Below are positions 7,552 through 14,323 of a stretch of 14,468 bases of DNA, piece by piece. Source of the DNA: a bacterium UBA2219 (GTDB lineage Bacteria > Desulfobacterota > Deferrimicrobia > Deferrimicrobiales > Deferrimicrobiaceae); the NCBI GenBank assembly GCA_002327765.1, contig DCUH01000060.1, positions 1-14,468 on the forward strand, given 5' to 3'. The notes under the pieces are model-generated. The model saw only the letters and a program-made list of their open reading frames with translations. It made no database searches and was not told where the DNA came from. Positions within the stretch are counted from its first letter, which is position 1. Each line of letters begins with the position of its first letter. The translations under genes and the position numbers were made by a program.

Positions 7552-8012
7552 GGATTTTCGACCTGATTCCGGCCGGAGGGATCGTGGACGACCTCCGGTC
7601 GGAAACCAAGGAGGGGGTCCTCCGGGAACTGTCCGACGCGGTCTGCCGGGCGGTTCCCGGCATGTCCCCGGACCACCTCGCGTCGGTCCTCCTGGACCGC
7701 GAAGCGCTGGGAAGCACGGGGATCGGGGAGGGGGTGGCGATCCCCCACGGGAAGATGCCGGGGATCGACCGCCTGATCGCCGCCTTCGGGCGCAGCCGAG
7801 GCGGCGTGCAGTTCGCTTCGCTCGACGGGAAGCCCGCCCGGATCTTCTTCCTGGTCGTGGCCCCGGAAAGCAATTCCGCAGGGATGCACCTGAAGGCGCT
7901 CGCCCGCATCTCCAGGCTCGTAAAGGACGAACGGTTCCGTCGGAGCCTCCTGGAAGCGGAAGGGATCGAGGGCCTCTCCCGGGCGCTGCGGGAAGAGGAC
8001 GAACTCGCCTGA
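7548..8012 (+). CDS. ptsN: PTS IIA-like nitrogen-regulatory protein PtsN (EIIA-Ntr)
   Basis: PtsN is a phospho-accepting regulator that takes phosphate from an HPr/NPr protein and controls targets such as potassium transport in E. coli. This ORF is 154 residues (E. coli 163) and is one PTS EIIA type-2 domain. The phosphorylation motif is GEGVAIPHGKM with His67; upstream REALGSTGIG and downstream FLVVAPESNSAGMHLKALARIS are typical. It begins as an ATGA overlap with hpf, the gene order known from E. coli. No NPr or GAF-containing PtsP is in the window, so its likely phosphate donor is the HPr/EI pair encoded 4-6 kb downstream (inference). A carbohydrate-specific fructose EIIA is less likely because no fructose EIIBC gene is nearby. 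Confidence 0.93.
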   Translation: MRIFDLIPAGGIVDDLRSETKEGVLRELSDAVCRAVPGMSPDHLASVLLDREALGSTGIGEGVAIPHGKMPGIDRLIAAFGRSRGGVQFASLDGKPARIFFLVVAPESNSAGMHLKALARISRLVKDERFRRSLLEAEGIEGLSRALREEDELA

Positions 8013-8023
8013 CAAGGGCGAAA

Positions 8024-8029
8024 AGGGAG
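8024..8029 (+). promoter_or_regulatory. Shine-Dalgarno site deciding the hprK GTG start
   Basis: AGGGAG lies 6 bases before the GTG at 8036. A second GTG at 8031 is out of frame and is only one base from this site, so 8036 is the start. Confidence 0.7.
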
Positions 8030-8035
8030 CGTGCG

Positions 8036-8974
8036 GTGGCGATCTCCGTGACGGTCTTCCGCAAGGAGTGCTGCGGCGTCCTGCAGATGCGCCTTCTCGC
8101 GGGGGAGAAGGGCGGCAACCGGGAGATCGCGAAGACCCGCGCCCACGAAGCGGGGCTCGAGATCACCGGTGAGACGCTGCCCGCGGAGGCGGGGCGCGTG
8201 AAGATCCTCGGGGAGGCGGAGATCGCCTATTTCCTGCGGCAGGACGCCGGGCGCCAGGCCGAGATCGCCGACCGGTTCTTCTCCGGGGCGTCCCCCTGCG
8301 TCGTCGTCAGTTCCTCGATGCCGGTGCCGCAGCCGCTCGTCGACGCGGCCGGCCGGCACGACATGCCGCTTTTCTCCTCGACCCTTCCGACGGCCGACCT
8401 CAACGAGGAGATCCACGCCGAGCTCCGCCGGCTCTTCCGGGAATCCACGACGGTCCACGGCGTGCTGATGGACGTCCTGGGCGTGGGGGTCCTGCTCGTC
8501 GGGCGCAGCGGGGTGGGGAAGAGCGAATGCGCCCTCGACCTCGTCCTGCGGGGAAGCCGTTTCGTCGCCGACGACATCGTCCTGGTCGAGAAGCTGGGGC
8601 CGGCGACCCTCGTCGGGGGAGGGAACGAGCTCACGCAGCACCACATGGAGATCCGGGGGCTGGGGATACTGAACATCCGCGACCTGTTCGGCCTGACCGC
8701 CACGGCGCAGGCGAAGAAGATCGAGCTGGTCGTACGGATCGAGTCGTGGGAGGCGGAGAAGGAGTACGACCGGCTGGGGGTGGAGAACGATTCCGTCGAG
8801 ATCCTGGGAGTCCGGCTGCCGTCGCTGCTCGTGCCGGTCTCGCCCGGGAGGAACCTGGCGACCATCGTCGAGGTGGCCGTCCGGAACCACCTCCTGAAGC
8901 TGCGCGGGGTCCACTCCGCGGCGGAACTCGTCGACCGCCAGTCGAGGAAGGCGGGAGAACCCGCGAAGCCGTGA
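8036..8974 (+). CDS. hprK: HPr kinase/phosphorylase
   Basis: HprK phosphorylates HPr on its regulatory Ser with ATP or PPi and reverses this by phosphorolysis. The ORF is 312 residues, the family's normal size. Residues about 1-130 are the HprK N-terminal domain. The C-terminal kinase domain from about residue 133 has the catalytic-site His141 (VHGVLMD), Walker A GRSGVGKSE (156-164), the Asp pair VADD (179-180), the family signature MEIRGLGILNIRDLFG, and the late loop VPVSPGRNLA. It is complete and looks active. The target motif GKSIMG is present in the HPr encoded 3.3 kb downstream. The gene sits 23 bases after ptsN, and its stop overlaps rapZ as GTGA. Enterobacteria lack hprK at this place; many alpha- and deltaproteobacteria have it near PTS genes. 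Confidence 0.97.
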   Translation: MAISVTVFRKECCGVLQMRLLAGEKGGNREIAKTRAHEAGLEITGETLPAEAGRVKILGEAEIAYFLRQDAGRQAEIADRFFSGASPCVVVSSSMPVPQPLVDAAGRHDMPLFSSTLPTADLNEEIHAELRRLFRESTTVHGVLMDVLGVGVLLVGRSGVGKSECALDLVLRGSRFVADDIVLVEKLGPATLVGGGNELTQHHMEIRGLGILNIRDLFGLTATAQAKKIELVVRIESWEAEKEYDRLGVENDSVEILGVRLPSLLVPVSPGRNLATIVEVAVRNHLLKLRGVHSAAELVDRQSRKAGEPAKP

Positions 8975-9876
8975 TAAATCGCAACGTGCGCGGGCACCGC
9001 GCGAACATCGTGGTCATCACGGGGCTTTCCGGGGCGGGGAAGAGCACCGCCGCCAAGGCGTTCGAGGATCTCGGATACTACTGCGTCGACAACGTCCCGC
9101 CCGTGCTCCTGCCGAAGATCATCGAGGTGGTCACCGAGGCCCGCGGCGACGACGCCCGTATCGCGGTGGGGGTGGACGTCCGGGGCGCGGAGTTCCTCCC
9201 CGACCTGTCGAGGGTCCTCGAGGAGCTGCGGGGCGGGAAGAACGACGTCCAGGTCCTGTTCCTCGACGCCGCGGACGACGCGCTCCTGCGGCGGTTCAGC
9301 GAAACGCGGCGCGTTCACCCCGTGGCCGCCCGGGGCGCCAAGGAGGCGATCCGCAAGGAACGGGGGATCCTCTCCCCTCTGCGGGAGATGTCCGACGCGG
9401 TCATCGACACCTCCCAGATGTCCGTCCATCAGCTCCGGGACACCCTGGTGCGGAGGTTCCGCCGCAAGGGGGGGCGCGGGCTCCAGGTGAGCCTGGTCTC
9501 CTTCGGGTACCGGTACGGCATCCCGACGGAAGCCGACATGGTGGTGGACGTGAGGTTCCTGCCGAACCCCAACTTCGTCGCGTCGCTTCGGAGGTTCTCC
9601 GGCCTCGACCGGAGGGTCCGCGAATACGTCTTCGCGGGGCGGATCGCCAAATCGTTCATGCGCAGGCTGACGGGGATGTTGCATTTCCTGATCCCGCTTT
9701 ATAGAAAGGAAGGCAAGGCGTACTTCACACTGGGCGTCGGCTGCACCGGCGGCAGGCATCGTTCCGTCGCGGTGGCCGTTGCGCTCGGGAATATCCTGGG
9801 GAAGGAAGACGGGACCGTCGTCGTGACCCATCGCGACCTCGCTCGCTCGTCGCTTTCCGCAAAGGGGGCGCGATGA
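8971..9876 (+). CDS. rapZ: RNase adapter / nucleotide-binding protein RapZ (YvcJ family)
   Basis: RapZ in E. coli senses glucosamine 6-phosphate and recruits RNase E to the sRNA GlmZ; family members bind or hydrolyse nucleotides. From GTG 8971 the protein is 301 residues (E. coli 284). Walker A GLSGAGKST is at residues 18-26, followed by LGYYCVDNVPP. The middle has the FLDA strand and the TRRVHPV segment, and then MSVHQL. The C-terminal domain has SFGYRYGIPTEADMVVDVRF, LPNPNF and GCTGGRHRSV. The first about 10 residues lack similarity and the in-frame GTG at 8986 is an alternative start. The extreme C-terminus lacks the Lys/Arg cluster that ends E. coli RapZ. The gene overlaps hprK (GTGA) and the EIIA gene (ATGA). 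Confidence 0.96.
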   Translation: MINRNVRGHRANIVVITGLSGAGKSTAAKAFEDLGYYCVDNVPPVLLPKIIEVVTEARGDDARIAVGVDVRGAEFLPDLSRVLEELRGGKNDVQVLFLDAADDALLRRFSETRRVHPVAARGAKEAIRKERGILSPLREMSDAVIDTSQMSVHQLRDTLVRRFRRKGGRGLQVSLVSFGYRYGIPTEADMVVDVRFLPNPNFVASLRRFSGLDRRVREYVFAGRIAKSFMRRLTGMLHFLIPLYRKEGKAYFTLGVGCTGGRHRSVAVAVALGNILGKEDGTVVVTHRDLARSSLSAKGAR

Positions 9877-10286
9877 TCGGAGCAGTCGTCGTTTCCCACG
9901 GCACTCACGCCACCGGCCTGCTGCAGGCGGCCGAGGTAATCGTCGGCAGGATCGAGGGCGTGGCGGCCGTCGACCTGTCGCCTTCCATGGGCGTGGAAGA
10001 GGTCCACGCCGCCATGGAGGCCGCGATCCGGTCGGTCGACAAGGGCAAGGGCGTCCTGATCCTGACCGACATGTTCGGCGGGACCCCGTCCAACATCGCC
10101 ATCTCGTTCCTCGGGACGCACCCGGTCGAGGTCATCACGGGGGTGAACCTGCCGATGATGGTCAAGTTCCCTTACGCGCGCCAGTCCATGACCCTGCCGG
10201 AGCTGGCCCATCACCTCCAGGAATGCGGACAGCGCAACATCACGATTCCCGGGGACATGCTGAAGAAGAAGTCGGAAAAGAAATGA
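9873..10286 (+). CDS. PTS mannose/fructose/sorbose-family EIIA
   Basis: EIIA takes phosphate from HPr and passes it to EIIB in the cytoplasm. The 137-residue protein is a single, free-standing mannose-family EIIA domain. VVSHG places the phosphorylated His at residue 9, and the conserved LTDMFGGTPSN loop follows at about residues 66-76, then the VITGVNLPMMV strand. In E. coli ManX this domain is fused to EIIB; here the two are separate genes. AAGGGGG (9862-9868) lies 4 bases before the ATG, which overlaps the rapZ stop (ATGA). The C-terminus ends in a lysine-rich tail (KKKSEKK). Position next to hprK/rapZ leaves open a partly regulatory role, but an EIIB, EIIC and EIID follow at once, so a complete permease is encoded. 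Confidence 0.95.
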   Translation: MIGAVVVSHGTHATGLLQAAEVIVGRIEGVAAVDLSPSMGVEEVHAAMEAAIRSVDKGKGVLILTDMFGGTPSNIAISFLGTHPVEVITGVNLPMMVKFPYARQSMTLPELAHHLQECGQRNITIPGDMLKKKSEKK

Positions 10287-10296
10287 GGGGAGCGGG

Positions 10297-10770
10297 ATGT
10301 CGCTGGTGCTGGCCCGCATAGACTGCCGCCTCATCCACGGCCAGGTGGTGGAGACGTGGGTCCCCCACGTGAAGGCCAACCTCCTGATCGTGGCAAACGA
10401 CGACCTCGCCGCGAACCCCATGCTCCGGTCGGTCATGGAGCTGGCCGTCCCCGTCGGCATCCGGGTGCGGTTCTGCCGCCTCGACGAGGTGGTCGCGGCC
10501 ATCGCGGAGGCGGACCGCGCCGGGGACCGGTCGATCCTCCTGCTCTCGAACGCGTCCGACGCCGTGAAGGCCCGCAGGGACGGGGCCTCGTTCAACCTGC
10601 TGAACATCGGCAACCTCCACTTCGCCGAGGGGAAGGTGCAGATCTCCCCGTCCGTCTTCTTCGCCCCCGAGGATTTCGAGGCGCTCCGGTGGCTCCGGTC
10701 GCACGGGGTCTCGGTGTGCGTGAAGGGGACGCCGTTCGAGTCGGGAATGTCGTTCGAGGCGGAGGGATAG
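10297..10770 (+). CDS. PTS mannose/fructose/sorbose-family EIIB
   Basis: EIIB relays phosphate from EIIA to the sugar bound by EIIC/EIID. The 157-residue protein has the usual length. The N-terminal active-site motif is RIDCRLIHGQVVETW, with the phosphorylated His at residue 14; Cys10 replaces the Asp or other small polar residue commonly found there. Other family segments are LLIVANDDLAANP and NLLNIGNLHF, and the C-terminal half keeps a GVSVCVKGTPFE strand. GAGGGGAG just before the ATG is a good ribosome site; 10 bases separate it from the EIIA gene. The sugar cannot be deduced: no dehydrogenase, isomerase or sugar regulator accompanies the cassette. Confidence 0.94.
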   Translation: MSLVLARIDCRLIHGQVVETWVPHVKANLLIVANDDLAANPMLRSVMELAVPVGIRVRFCRLDEVVAAIAEADRAGDRSILLLSNASDAVKARRDGASFNLLNIGNLHFAEGKVQISPSVFFAPEDFEALRWLRSHGVSVCVKGTPFESGMSFEAEG

Positions 10771-10774
10771 AGGC

Positions 10775-11473
10775 ATGCTCTGGCGCATCCTGCTGGCCGG
10801 CATCCTGGGGGGGGTATGCTACCTCGACCGGACGGCGGCCTTCCAGCTGATGCTGCACCGCCCGCTCGTCGCGGCGACGCTCATGGGGGCGGTCTTCGGG
10901 AACTTCCAGGCGGGCGCACAGGTCGGGATCGTGCTGGAGCTGATCTACCTCGTGCACCTTCCCGTCGGGGCCTCGCTGCCCCCCGACGACACCGGCGCAG
11001 CCATCTTCGCGGGCACCGCCGCGGCGATCGTCGCGGAGGGCCGCCTCCTCGACGCCGGCAGCTTCACCGCCCTGATCCTGCTCTCGGTGGCGTTCGCCGA
11101 GCTGGGCAAGGGGGCGGACGCCACGGTCCGGAAAATCAACGGCCGGATCGCCCGCATCACGCGAAATTCGCTGGAGCGGGGGGACCTCAAGGCGGTGGAA
11201 CACGGCCTGCTGGCGGGACTCACCCTGTTCGGGATCGCGGGGGTCCTCCTCTCGCTGGCGTTTTCCGGGGCGGGCGTCGCGGTGTCGACGTACCTGCTCC
11301 CGCAGTTCAGCCCCCAGCTCCAGCTCGACTTCAACGCGCTCCACCCCGTGCTGCCGCTGGTGGGGGCGGCCTCCGTGTTCACCTGCGGCCGCACCGAGAG
11401 GACCGCCTACCTCTTCTTCCTGGCGATGGCGGTCGCGTTCGGCGCGACCGTGCTGTTCGGGTGGGTGGTGTGA
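10775..11473 (+). CDS. PTS mannose/fructose/sorbose-family EIIC (membrane)
   Basis: EIIC forms, with EIID, the membrane channel of a mannose-type PTS permease. The 232-residue protein is shorter than E. coli ManY (about 266) but keeps its hallmark region: MLHRPLVAATLMGAVFGN, then GAQVGIVLELIYL and LPVGASLPPDD. Several hydrophobic segments are visible at about residues 4-18, 30-66, 77-110, 147-175 and 195-230. A cytosolic, charged loop (KGADATVRKINGRIARITRN) lies near 112-132. GGAGG at 10761-10765 precedes the ATG by 9 bases. The stop overlaps the GTG option for EIID (GTGA). The reduced length seems spread over loops rather than due to a broken end. Confidence 0.92.
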   Translation: MLWRILLAGILGGVCYLDRTAAFQLMLHRPLVAATLMGAVFGNFQAGAQVGIVLELIYLVHLPVGASLPPDDTGAAIFAGTAAAIVAEGRLLDAGSFTALILLSVAFAELGKGADATVRKINGRIARITRNSLERGDLKAVEHGLLAGLTLFGIAGVLLSLAFSGAGVAVSTYLLPQFSPQLQLDFNALHPVLPLVGAASVFTCGRTERTAYLFFLAMAVAFGATVLFGWVV

Positions 11474-11475
11474 CC

Positions 11476-12234
11476 ATGCCCGCCGTCTCCCCCGAGGCCC
11501 GCCGCAGCGTCTGGCGACGCCAGTTCCTGATCCAGGGATGCTGGAACTACGAGGGGATGCAGAACGTGGGGTTCGCCTACGCCATCCTACCCGCGCTGCG
11601 CGAGATCTACTCCGGCCGGCCGGAGGAGGAACTCAAGAGCGTGAAGCGGCACATCGAGTTCTTCAACACCCACCCCGTCCTGGGGGCCGTGGTCCTCGGC
11701 GCGGGGGTGCGGCTCGAGGAGAGCGCGGCCGCCGGGGAGACCGATCCCGCCCGGGTCGGCGCGTTCAAGATGGGGTGGATGGGGTCCCTGGGAGCGATCG
11801 GCGACTCCTTCTTCTGGGGGTCGCTGCGCCCGATGGCCTCCGTCGCCGGGGCGATCATCGCCCTGGTGCATCCCCTGGCGGGGATCGCCGCCCTGCTCGT
11901 CCTCTACAACCTCACGCACCTCGCCGTCCGGCGCCGGGGTTTTGCCGCGGGGATGCGGGGCGAGCAAGCGGCGATCGAATGGCTGAAGAGAGAGTCGCTG
12001 AACGTCAAGACCGGAAACCGCAAGCTGGCGGCTGCGGTCCTGGGCGGCGCCTACGCCGGGATCTTCACCGGACGGACCGCGATATTCGGCGAGACCGGGC
12101 TGCACGCCATCGCCCTGTTCCTCATCGGCGCCGCCGCCATCCAGTTCGTCACGATGATGTTCCGGAAGGCGGTGTCGCCGTCGGAGATCCTTGCGTTTCT
12201 TCTTCTCGTGGGGGTGCTGATCCTGTGGCAGTGA
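11476..12234 (+). CDS. PTS mannose/fructose/sorbose-family EIID (membrane)
   Basis: EIID pairs with EIIC in the membrane and is unique to mannose-type PTS. From ATG 11476 it has 252 residues (E. coli ManZ about 283). A GTG two codons earlier (11470, GTGA overlap with the EIIC stop) is an equally possible start. Clear EIID segments are LIQGCWNYEGMQNVGFAYAI, VKRHIEFFNTHPVLGA and GAIGDSFFWGSLRP. Hydrophobic spans follow, including a final one, ILAFLLLVGVLILW. The usual MGPLA at the start of the GD-FW motif reads MGSLGAIGD here. The C-terminal third is shortened relative to ManZ. The stop overlaps the HPr start. Confidence 0.93.
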   Translation: MPAVSPEARRSVWRRQFLIQGCWNYEGMQNVGFAYAILPALREIYSGRPEEELKSVKRHIEFFNTHPVLGAVVLGAGVRLEESAAAGETDPARVGAFKMGWMGSLGAIGDSFFWGSLRPMASVAGAIIALVHPLAGIAALLVLYNLTHLAVRRRGFAAGMRGEQAAIEWLKRESLNVKTGNRKLAAAVLGGAYAGIFTGRTAIFGETGLHAIALFLIGAAAIQFVTMMFRKAVSPSEILAFLLLVGVLILWQ

Positions 12235-12500
12235 ACGCGGAACGGGAGTTCGACATCAGGAACCGCCACGGGCTGCACGCCCGGGCGGCAGCGCAGCTGG
12301 TGCGCGTCGCGAACCAGTACGCGTCGGAGGTCCGGCTGGTCAAGGAAGGGATGGAGGTAAACGGCAAGAGCATCATGGGCGTACTCATGCTGGCGGCCCC
12401 GAAGGACACCAGGATCCTGGTCCGGGCCGTCGGCGAGGACGCCGACGCGGCCCTGGGCGCCATCGGCGAGCTGATCGACGGAAAGTTCGGGGAGGAGTAG
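12231..12500 (+). CDS. ptsH: Phosphocarrier protein HPr
   Basis: HPr shuttles phosphate from enzyme I to EIIA proteins. From GTG 12231 (GTGA overlap with the EIID stop) it has 89 residues. A second in-frame GTG at 12225, two codons upstream, is also possible. The catalytic motif NRHGLHARAA holds His16, and VNGKSIMGVLML holds Ser47, the HprK target. The Ile-Met after the Ser also matches the HprK recognition surface, so this is a dual-site HPr rather than an E. coli-type NPr. The following loop reads LAAPKDTRI, with Asp where most HPr proteins have Gly in the AAxxG turn. The gene sits directly before ptsI, the classical pairing, and takes the place that npr has after rapZ in E. coli. Confidence 0.95.
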   Translation: MNAEREFDIRNRHGLHARAAAQLVRVANQYASEVRLVKEGMEVNGKSIMGVLMLAAPKDTRILVRAVGEDADAALGAIGELIDGKFGEE

Positions 12501-12507
12501 CGGCCCG

Positions 12508-14265
12508 ATGGACGCCCGCAGGAAGATGCGCGTGCTGAAGGGGATCCCGGCCTCCGACGGGATCGCCATCGGGCAGGGATACTTCCTGAACCGGGCTCTT
12601 CCCCGGGCGGTCCAGTCCACGGTCAGCCACGAGAAGGTCGAGGAGGAGGTCGCGGCGTTCCACAGGGCCCTCGCGCGCTCGAAGGAGCAGGTCCGCGCCA
12701 TCCGGGACACCCTCGAGGACCACTCCGCGGAGCATTACCAGATCCTCTCGGTACACCTGGCGCTGCTCGAAGACTCGATGCTCCTCGAGCAGACGACACG
12801 GACGATCCGGGAGAACCAGTTCACGGCGGACTGGGCCTTCAACAAGGTGCTGCAGAACCTGCTGGACACGTTCCACCGGATCGAGGATCCGTACCTCCGG
12901 GAGCGGGGGGCCGACCTTCGCCAGATCGGGCACCGGGTCCTCGAGAACCTCGCGGGGCGCCAGCCCGACTCGATCTCGGCCATCAAGGACCCGGTGGTCG
13001 TCATCGCGCACGACCTCTCCCCCGCGGACACCACCCAGATCCTGAACAGCTCCATCCTCGGCTTCGCAACGGACGTCGGCAGTCGTACGTCCCACACGGC
13101 GATCACGGCGCGCTCGCTCGGCGTCCCGGCCGTCGTCGGGCTGGAGCGAATAACCGAGGAATACAGCGCGGAGGGGCCGGTCATTCTCGACGGCGAGGCG
13201 GGGCTCGTCATCCTCGACCCGACGGAGGAGACCGTCCGGGAATACGCGGAGAAGCGGAAGGCCTTCTCCCAGCGGACCCGCGACCTGTCCCGGTTCGCCC
13301 GCCTGCCCACGGTGACGAGGGACGGCAAGACGCTGTCGCTCATGGCCAACATCGAGTTCCCGGAGGAGTCGGCGATCGCCATCCGGAGCGGCGCCGACGG
13401 CGTGGGGCTCTACCGGACGGAGTTCCTGTTCCTCAACCGGAAGGACCTCCCGGGCGAGGAGGAGCATTACGAGACGTACCGGAAGGTGGTGGAGAAGTTC
13501 CGGCGAAACCCGGTCACCATCCGGACCTTCGACCTGGGCGGCGACAAGTTCGCCTCCCAGCTCGACCTCGCCGACGAGATGAACCCGGCGATGGGGCTTC
13601 GGGCGATCCGTTTCTGCCTTCGGGAGAAGGACATCTTCAAGAACCAGATCCGGGCCATCCTGCGGGCGTCCGTCCACGGGAGGGTCCGGATGATGTTCCC
13701 GATGATCTCCGGCGTGGCGGAGCTCCACGAGGCGATGGCGGTGGTCGACGAGGCGAGGGCGGAGCTCAAGCGCAGGCGCGTCCCGTTCGACAAGGGAATG
13801 TCCGTCGGGGCCATGATCGAGATCCCCTCGGCGGCGATCGTGGCGGACCTGCTGGCGAAGGAGGTCTCCTTCTTCAGCATCGGGACGAACGACCTCATCC
13901 AGTACGCCCTGGCCATCGACCGGGTGAACGAGCACGTCTCCTACCTCTACGAGCCGCTCCACCCGGCGATCCTGCGGCTGATCCGGCGCATCGTCGAGGC
14001 GGGCCACGAGGCCGGGATCCCCGTCTCCATGTGCGGGGAGATGGCGGGGGAGCCGCTCTACTCCTACGTCCTCCTGGGGCTGGGGCTGGACGAGCTCAGC
14101 ATGAACTCCACCGCGATCCCCCGGGTCAAGCGGATCCTGCGAAAATCGGTCGCCTTCGAGGCGAAGGAGTTCGTCGGCGAGCTGCTGCTGCACTCCACGG
14201 CGGGGGAGATCGACCGGATCCTGCGCAAGAAGATGGAAGACCTGTTTCCGGCCGAGCGGTTTTAA
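12508..14265 (+). CDS. ptsI: Phosphoenolpyruvate-protein phosphotransferase (PTS enzyme I)
   Basis: Enzyme I autophosphorylates with PEP and passes phosphate to HPr. The protein is 585 residues (E. coli 575). It has the HPr-binding helical N-terminal domain (starting LKGIPASDGIAIG), the phospho-His domain with GSRTSHTAITARSLGVPAVVG and His196, and the PEP-binding barrel. In the barrel are GLYRTEFLF, FDLGGDKF, the FFSIGTNDLIQY segment and SMCGEMAG with Cys509. His196 and Cys509 are both offset by 7 from E. coli H189 and C502. No GAF domain precedes it, so it is the sugar-type EI and not PtsP. GGAGGAG (12491-12497) lies at the end of ptsH, 10 bases before the ATG; the two genes are 7 bases apart. 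Confidence 0.98.
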   Translation: MDARRKMRVLKGIPASDGIAIGQGYFLNRALPRAVQSTVSHEKVEEEVAAFHRALARSKEQVRAIRDTLEDHSAEHYQILSVHLALLEDSMLLEQTTRTIRENQFTADWAFNKVLQNLLDTFHRIEDPYLRERGADLRQIGHRVLENLAGRQPDSISAIKDPVVVIAHDLSPADTTQILNSSILGFATDVGSRTSHTAITARSLGVPAVVGLERITEEYSAEGPVILDGEAGLVILDPTEETVREYAEKRKAFSQRTRDLSRFARLPTVTRDGKTLSLMANIEFPEESAIAIRSGADGVGLYRTEFLFLNRKDLPGEEEHYETYRKVVEKFRRNPVTIRTFDLGGDKFASQLDLADEMNPAMGLRAIRFCLREKDIFKNQIRAILRASVHGRVRMMFPMISGVAELHEAMAVVDEARAELKRRRVPFDKGMSVGAMIEIPSAAIVADLLAKEVSFFSIGTNDLIQYALAIDRVNEHVSYLYEPLHPAILRLIRRIVEAGHEAGIPVSMCGEMAGEPLYSYVLLGLGLDELSMNSTAIPRVKRILRKSVAFEAKEFVGELLLHSTAGEIDRILRKKMEDLFPAERF

Positions 14266-14273
14266 CGTATACT
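14245..14273 (+). promoter_or_regulatory. Possible promoter in the ptsI-metK gap
   Basis: TATACT (14268-14273, 5 of 6 to the -10 consensus) begins just after the ptsI stop. The hexamer 17 bases upstream, TTTCCG (14245-14250), matches the -35 poorly and no extended -10 is present. The 58-base gap (14266-14323) is the longest in the window, is visibly A+T-richer than its surroundings, and is where a separate metK transcript would be expected to start. It is too short for a known SAM riboswitch. Confidence 0.4.
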
Positions 14274-14323
14274 TTCCGATGCCCGAATCATTCCATTCCC
14301 ATAGCACAGGAGCCAGAGACCGC

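Noticed and set aside
9679..9705. A+T-rich patch in rapZ (TTGCAT, then TATAGA) as a promoter for the PTS cassette.
   Set aside because: The spacer is only 15 bases, both boxes are partial, and the codons used (including AGA) occur elsewhere in the window; too weak to annotate.
14248..14264. G+C-rich bases followed by TTTT at the end of ptsI as a rho-independent terminator.
   Set aside because: Only about three base pairs can form around the loop, and the T run is four bases and includes the stop codon.
14266..14323. A SAM or SAH riboswitch before metK.
   Set aside because: The gap is 58 bases and shows no paired stems or conserved core; known SAM-I leaders need about twice that length.
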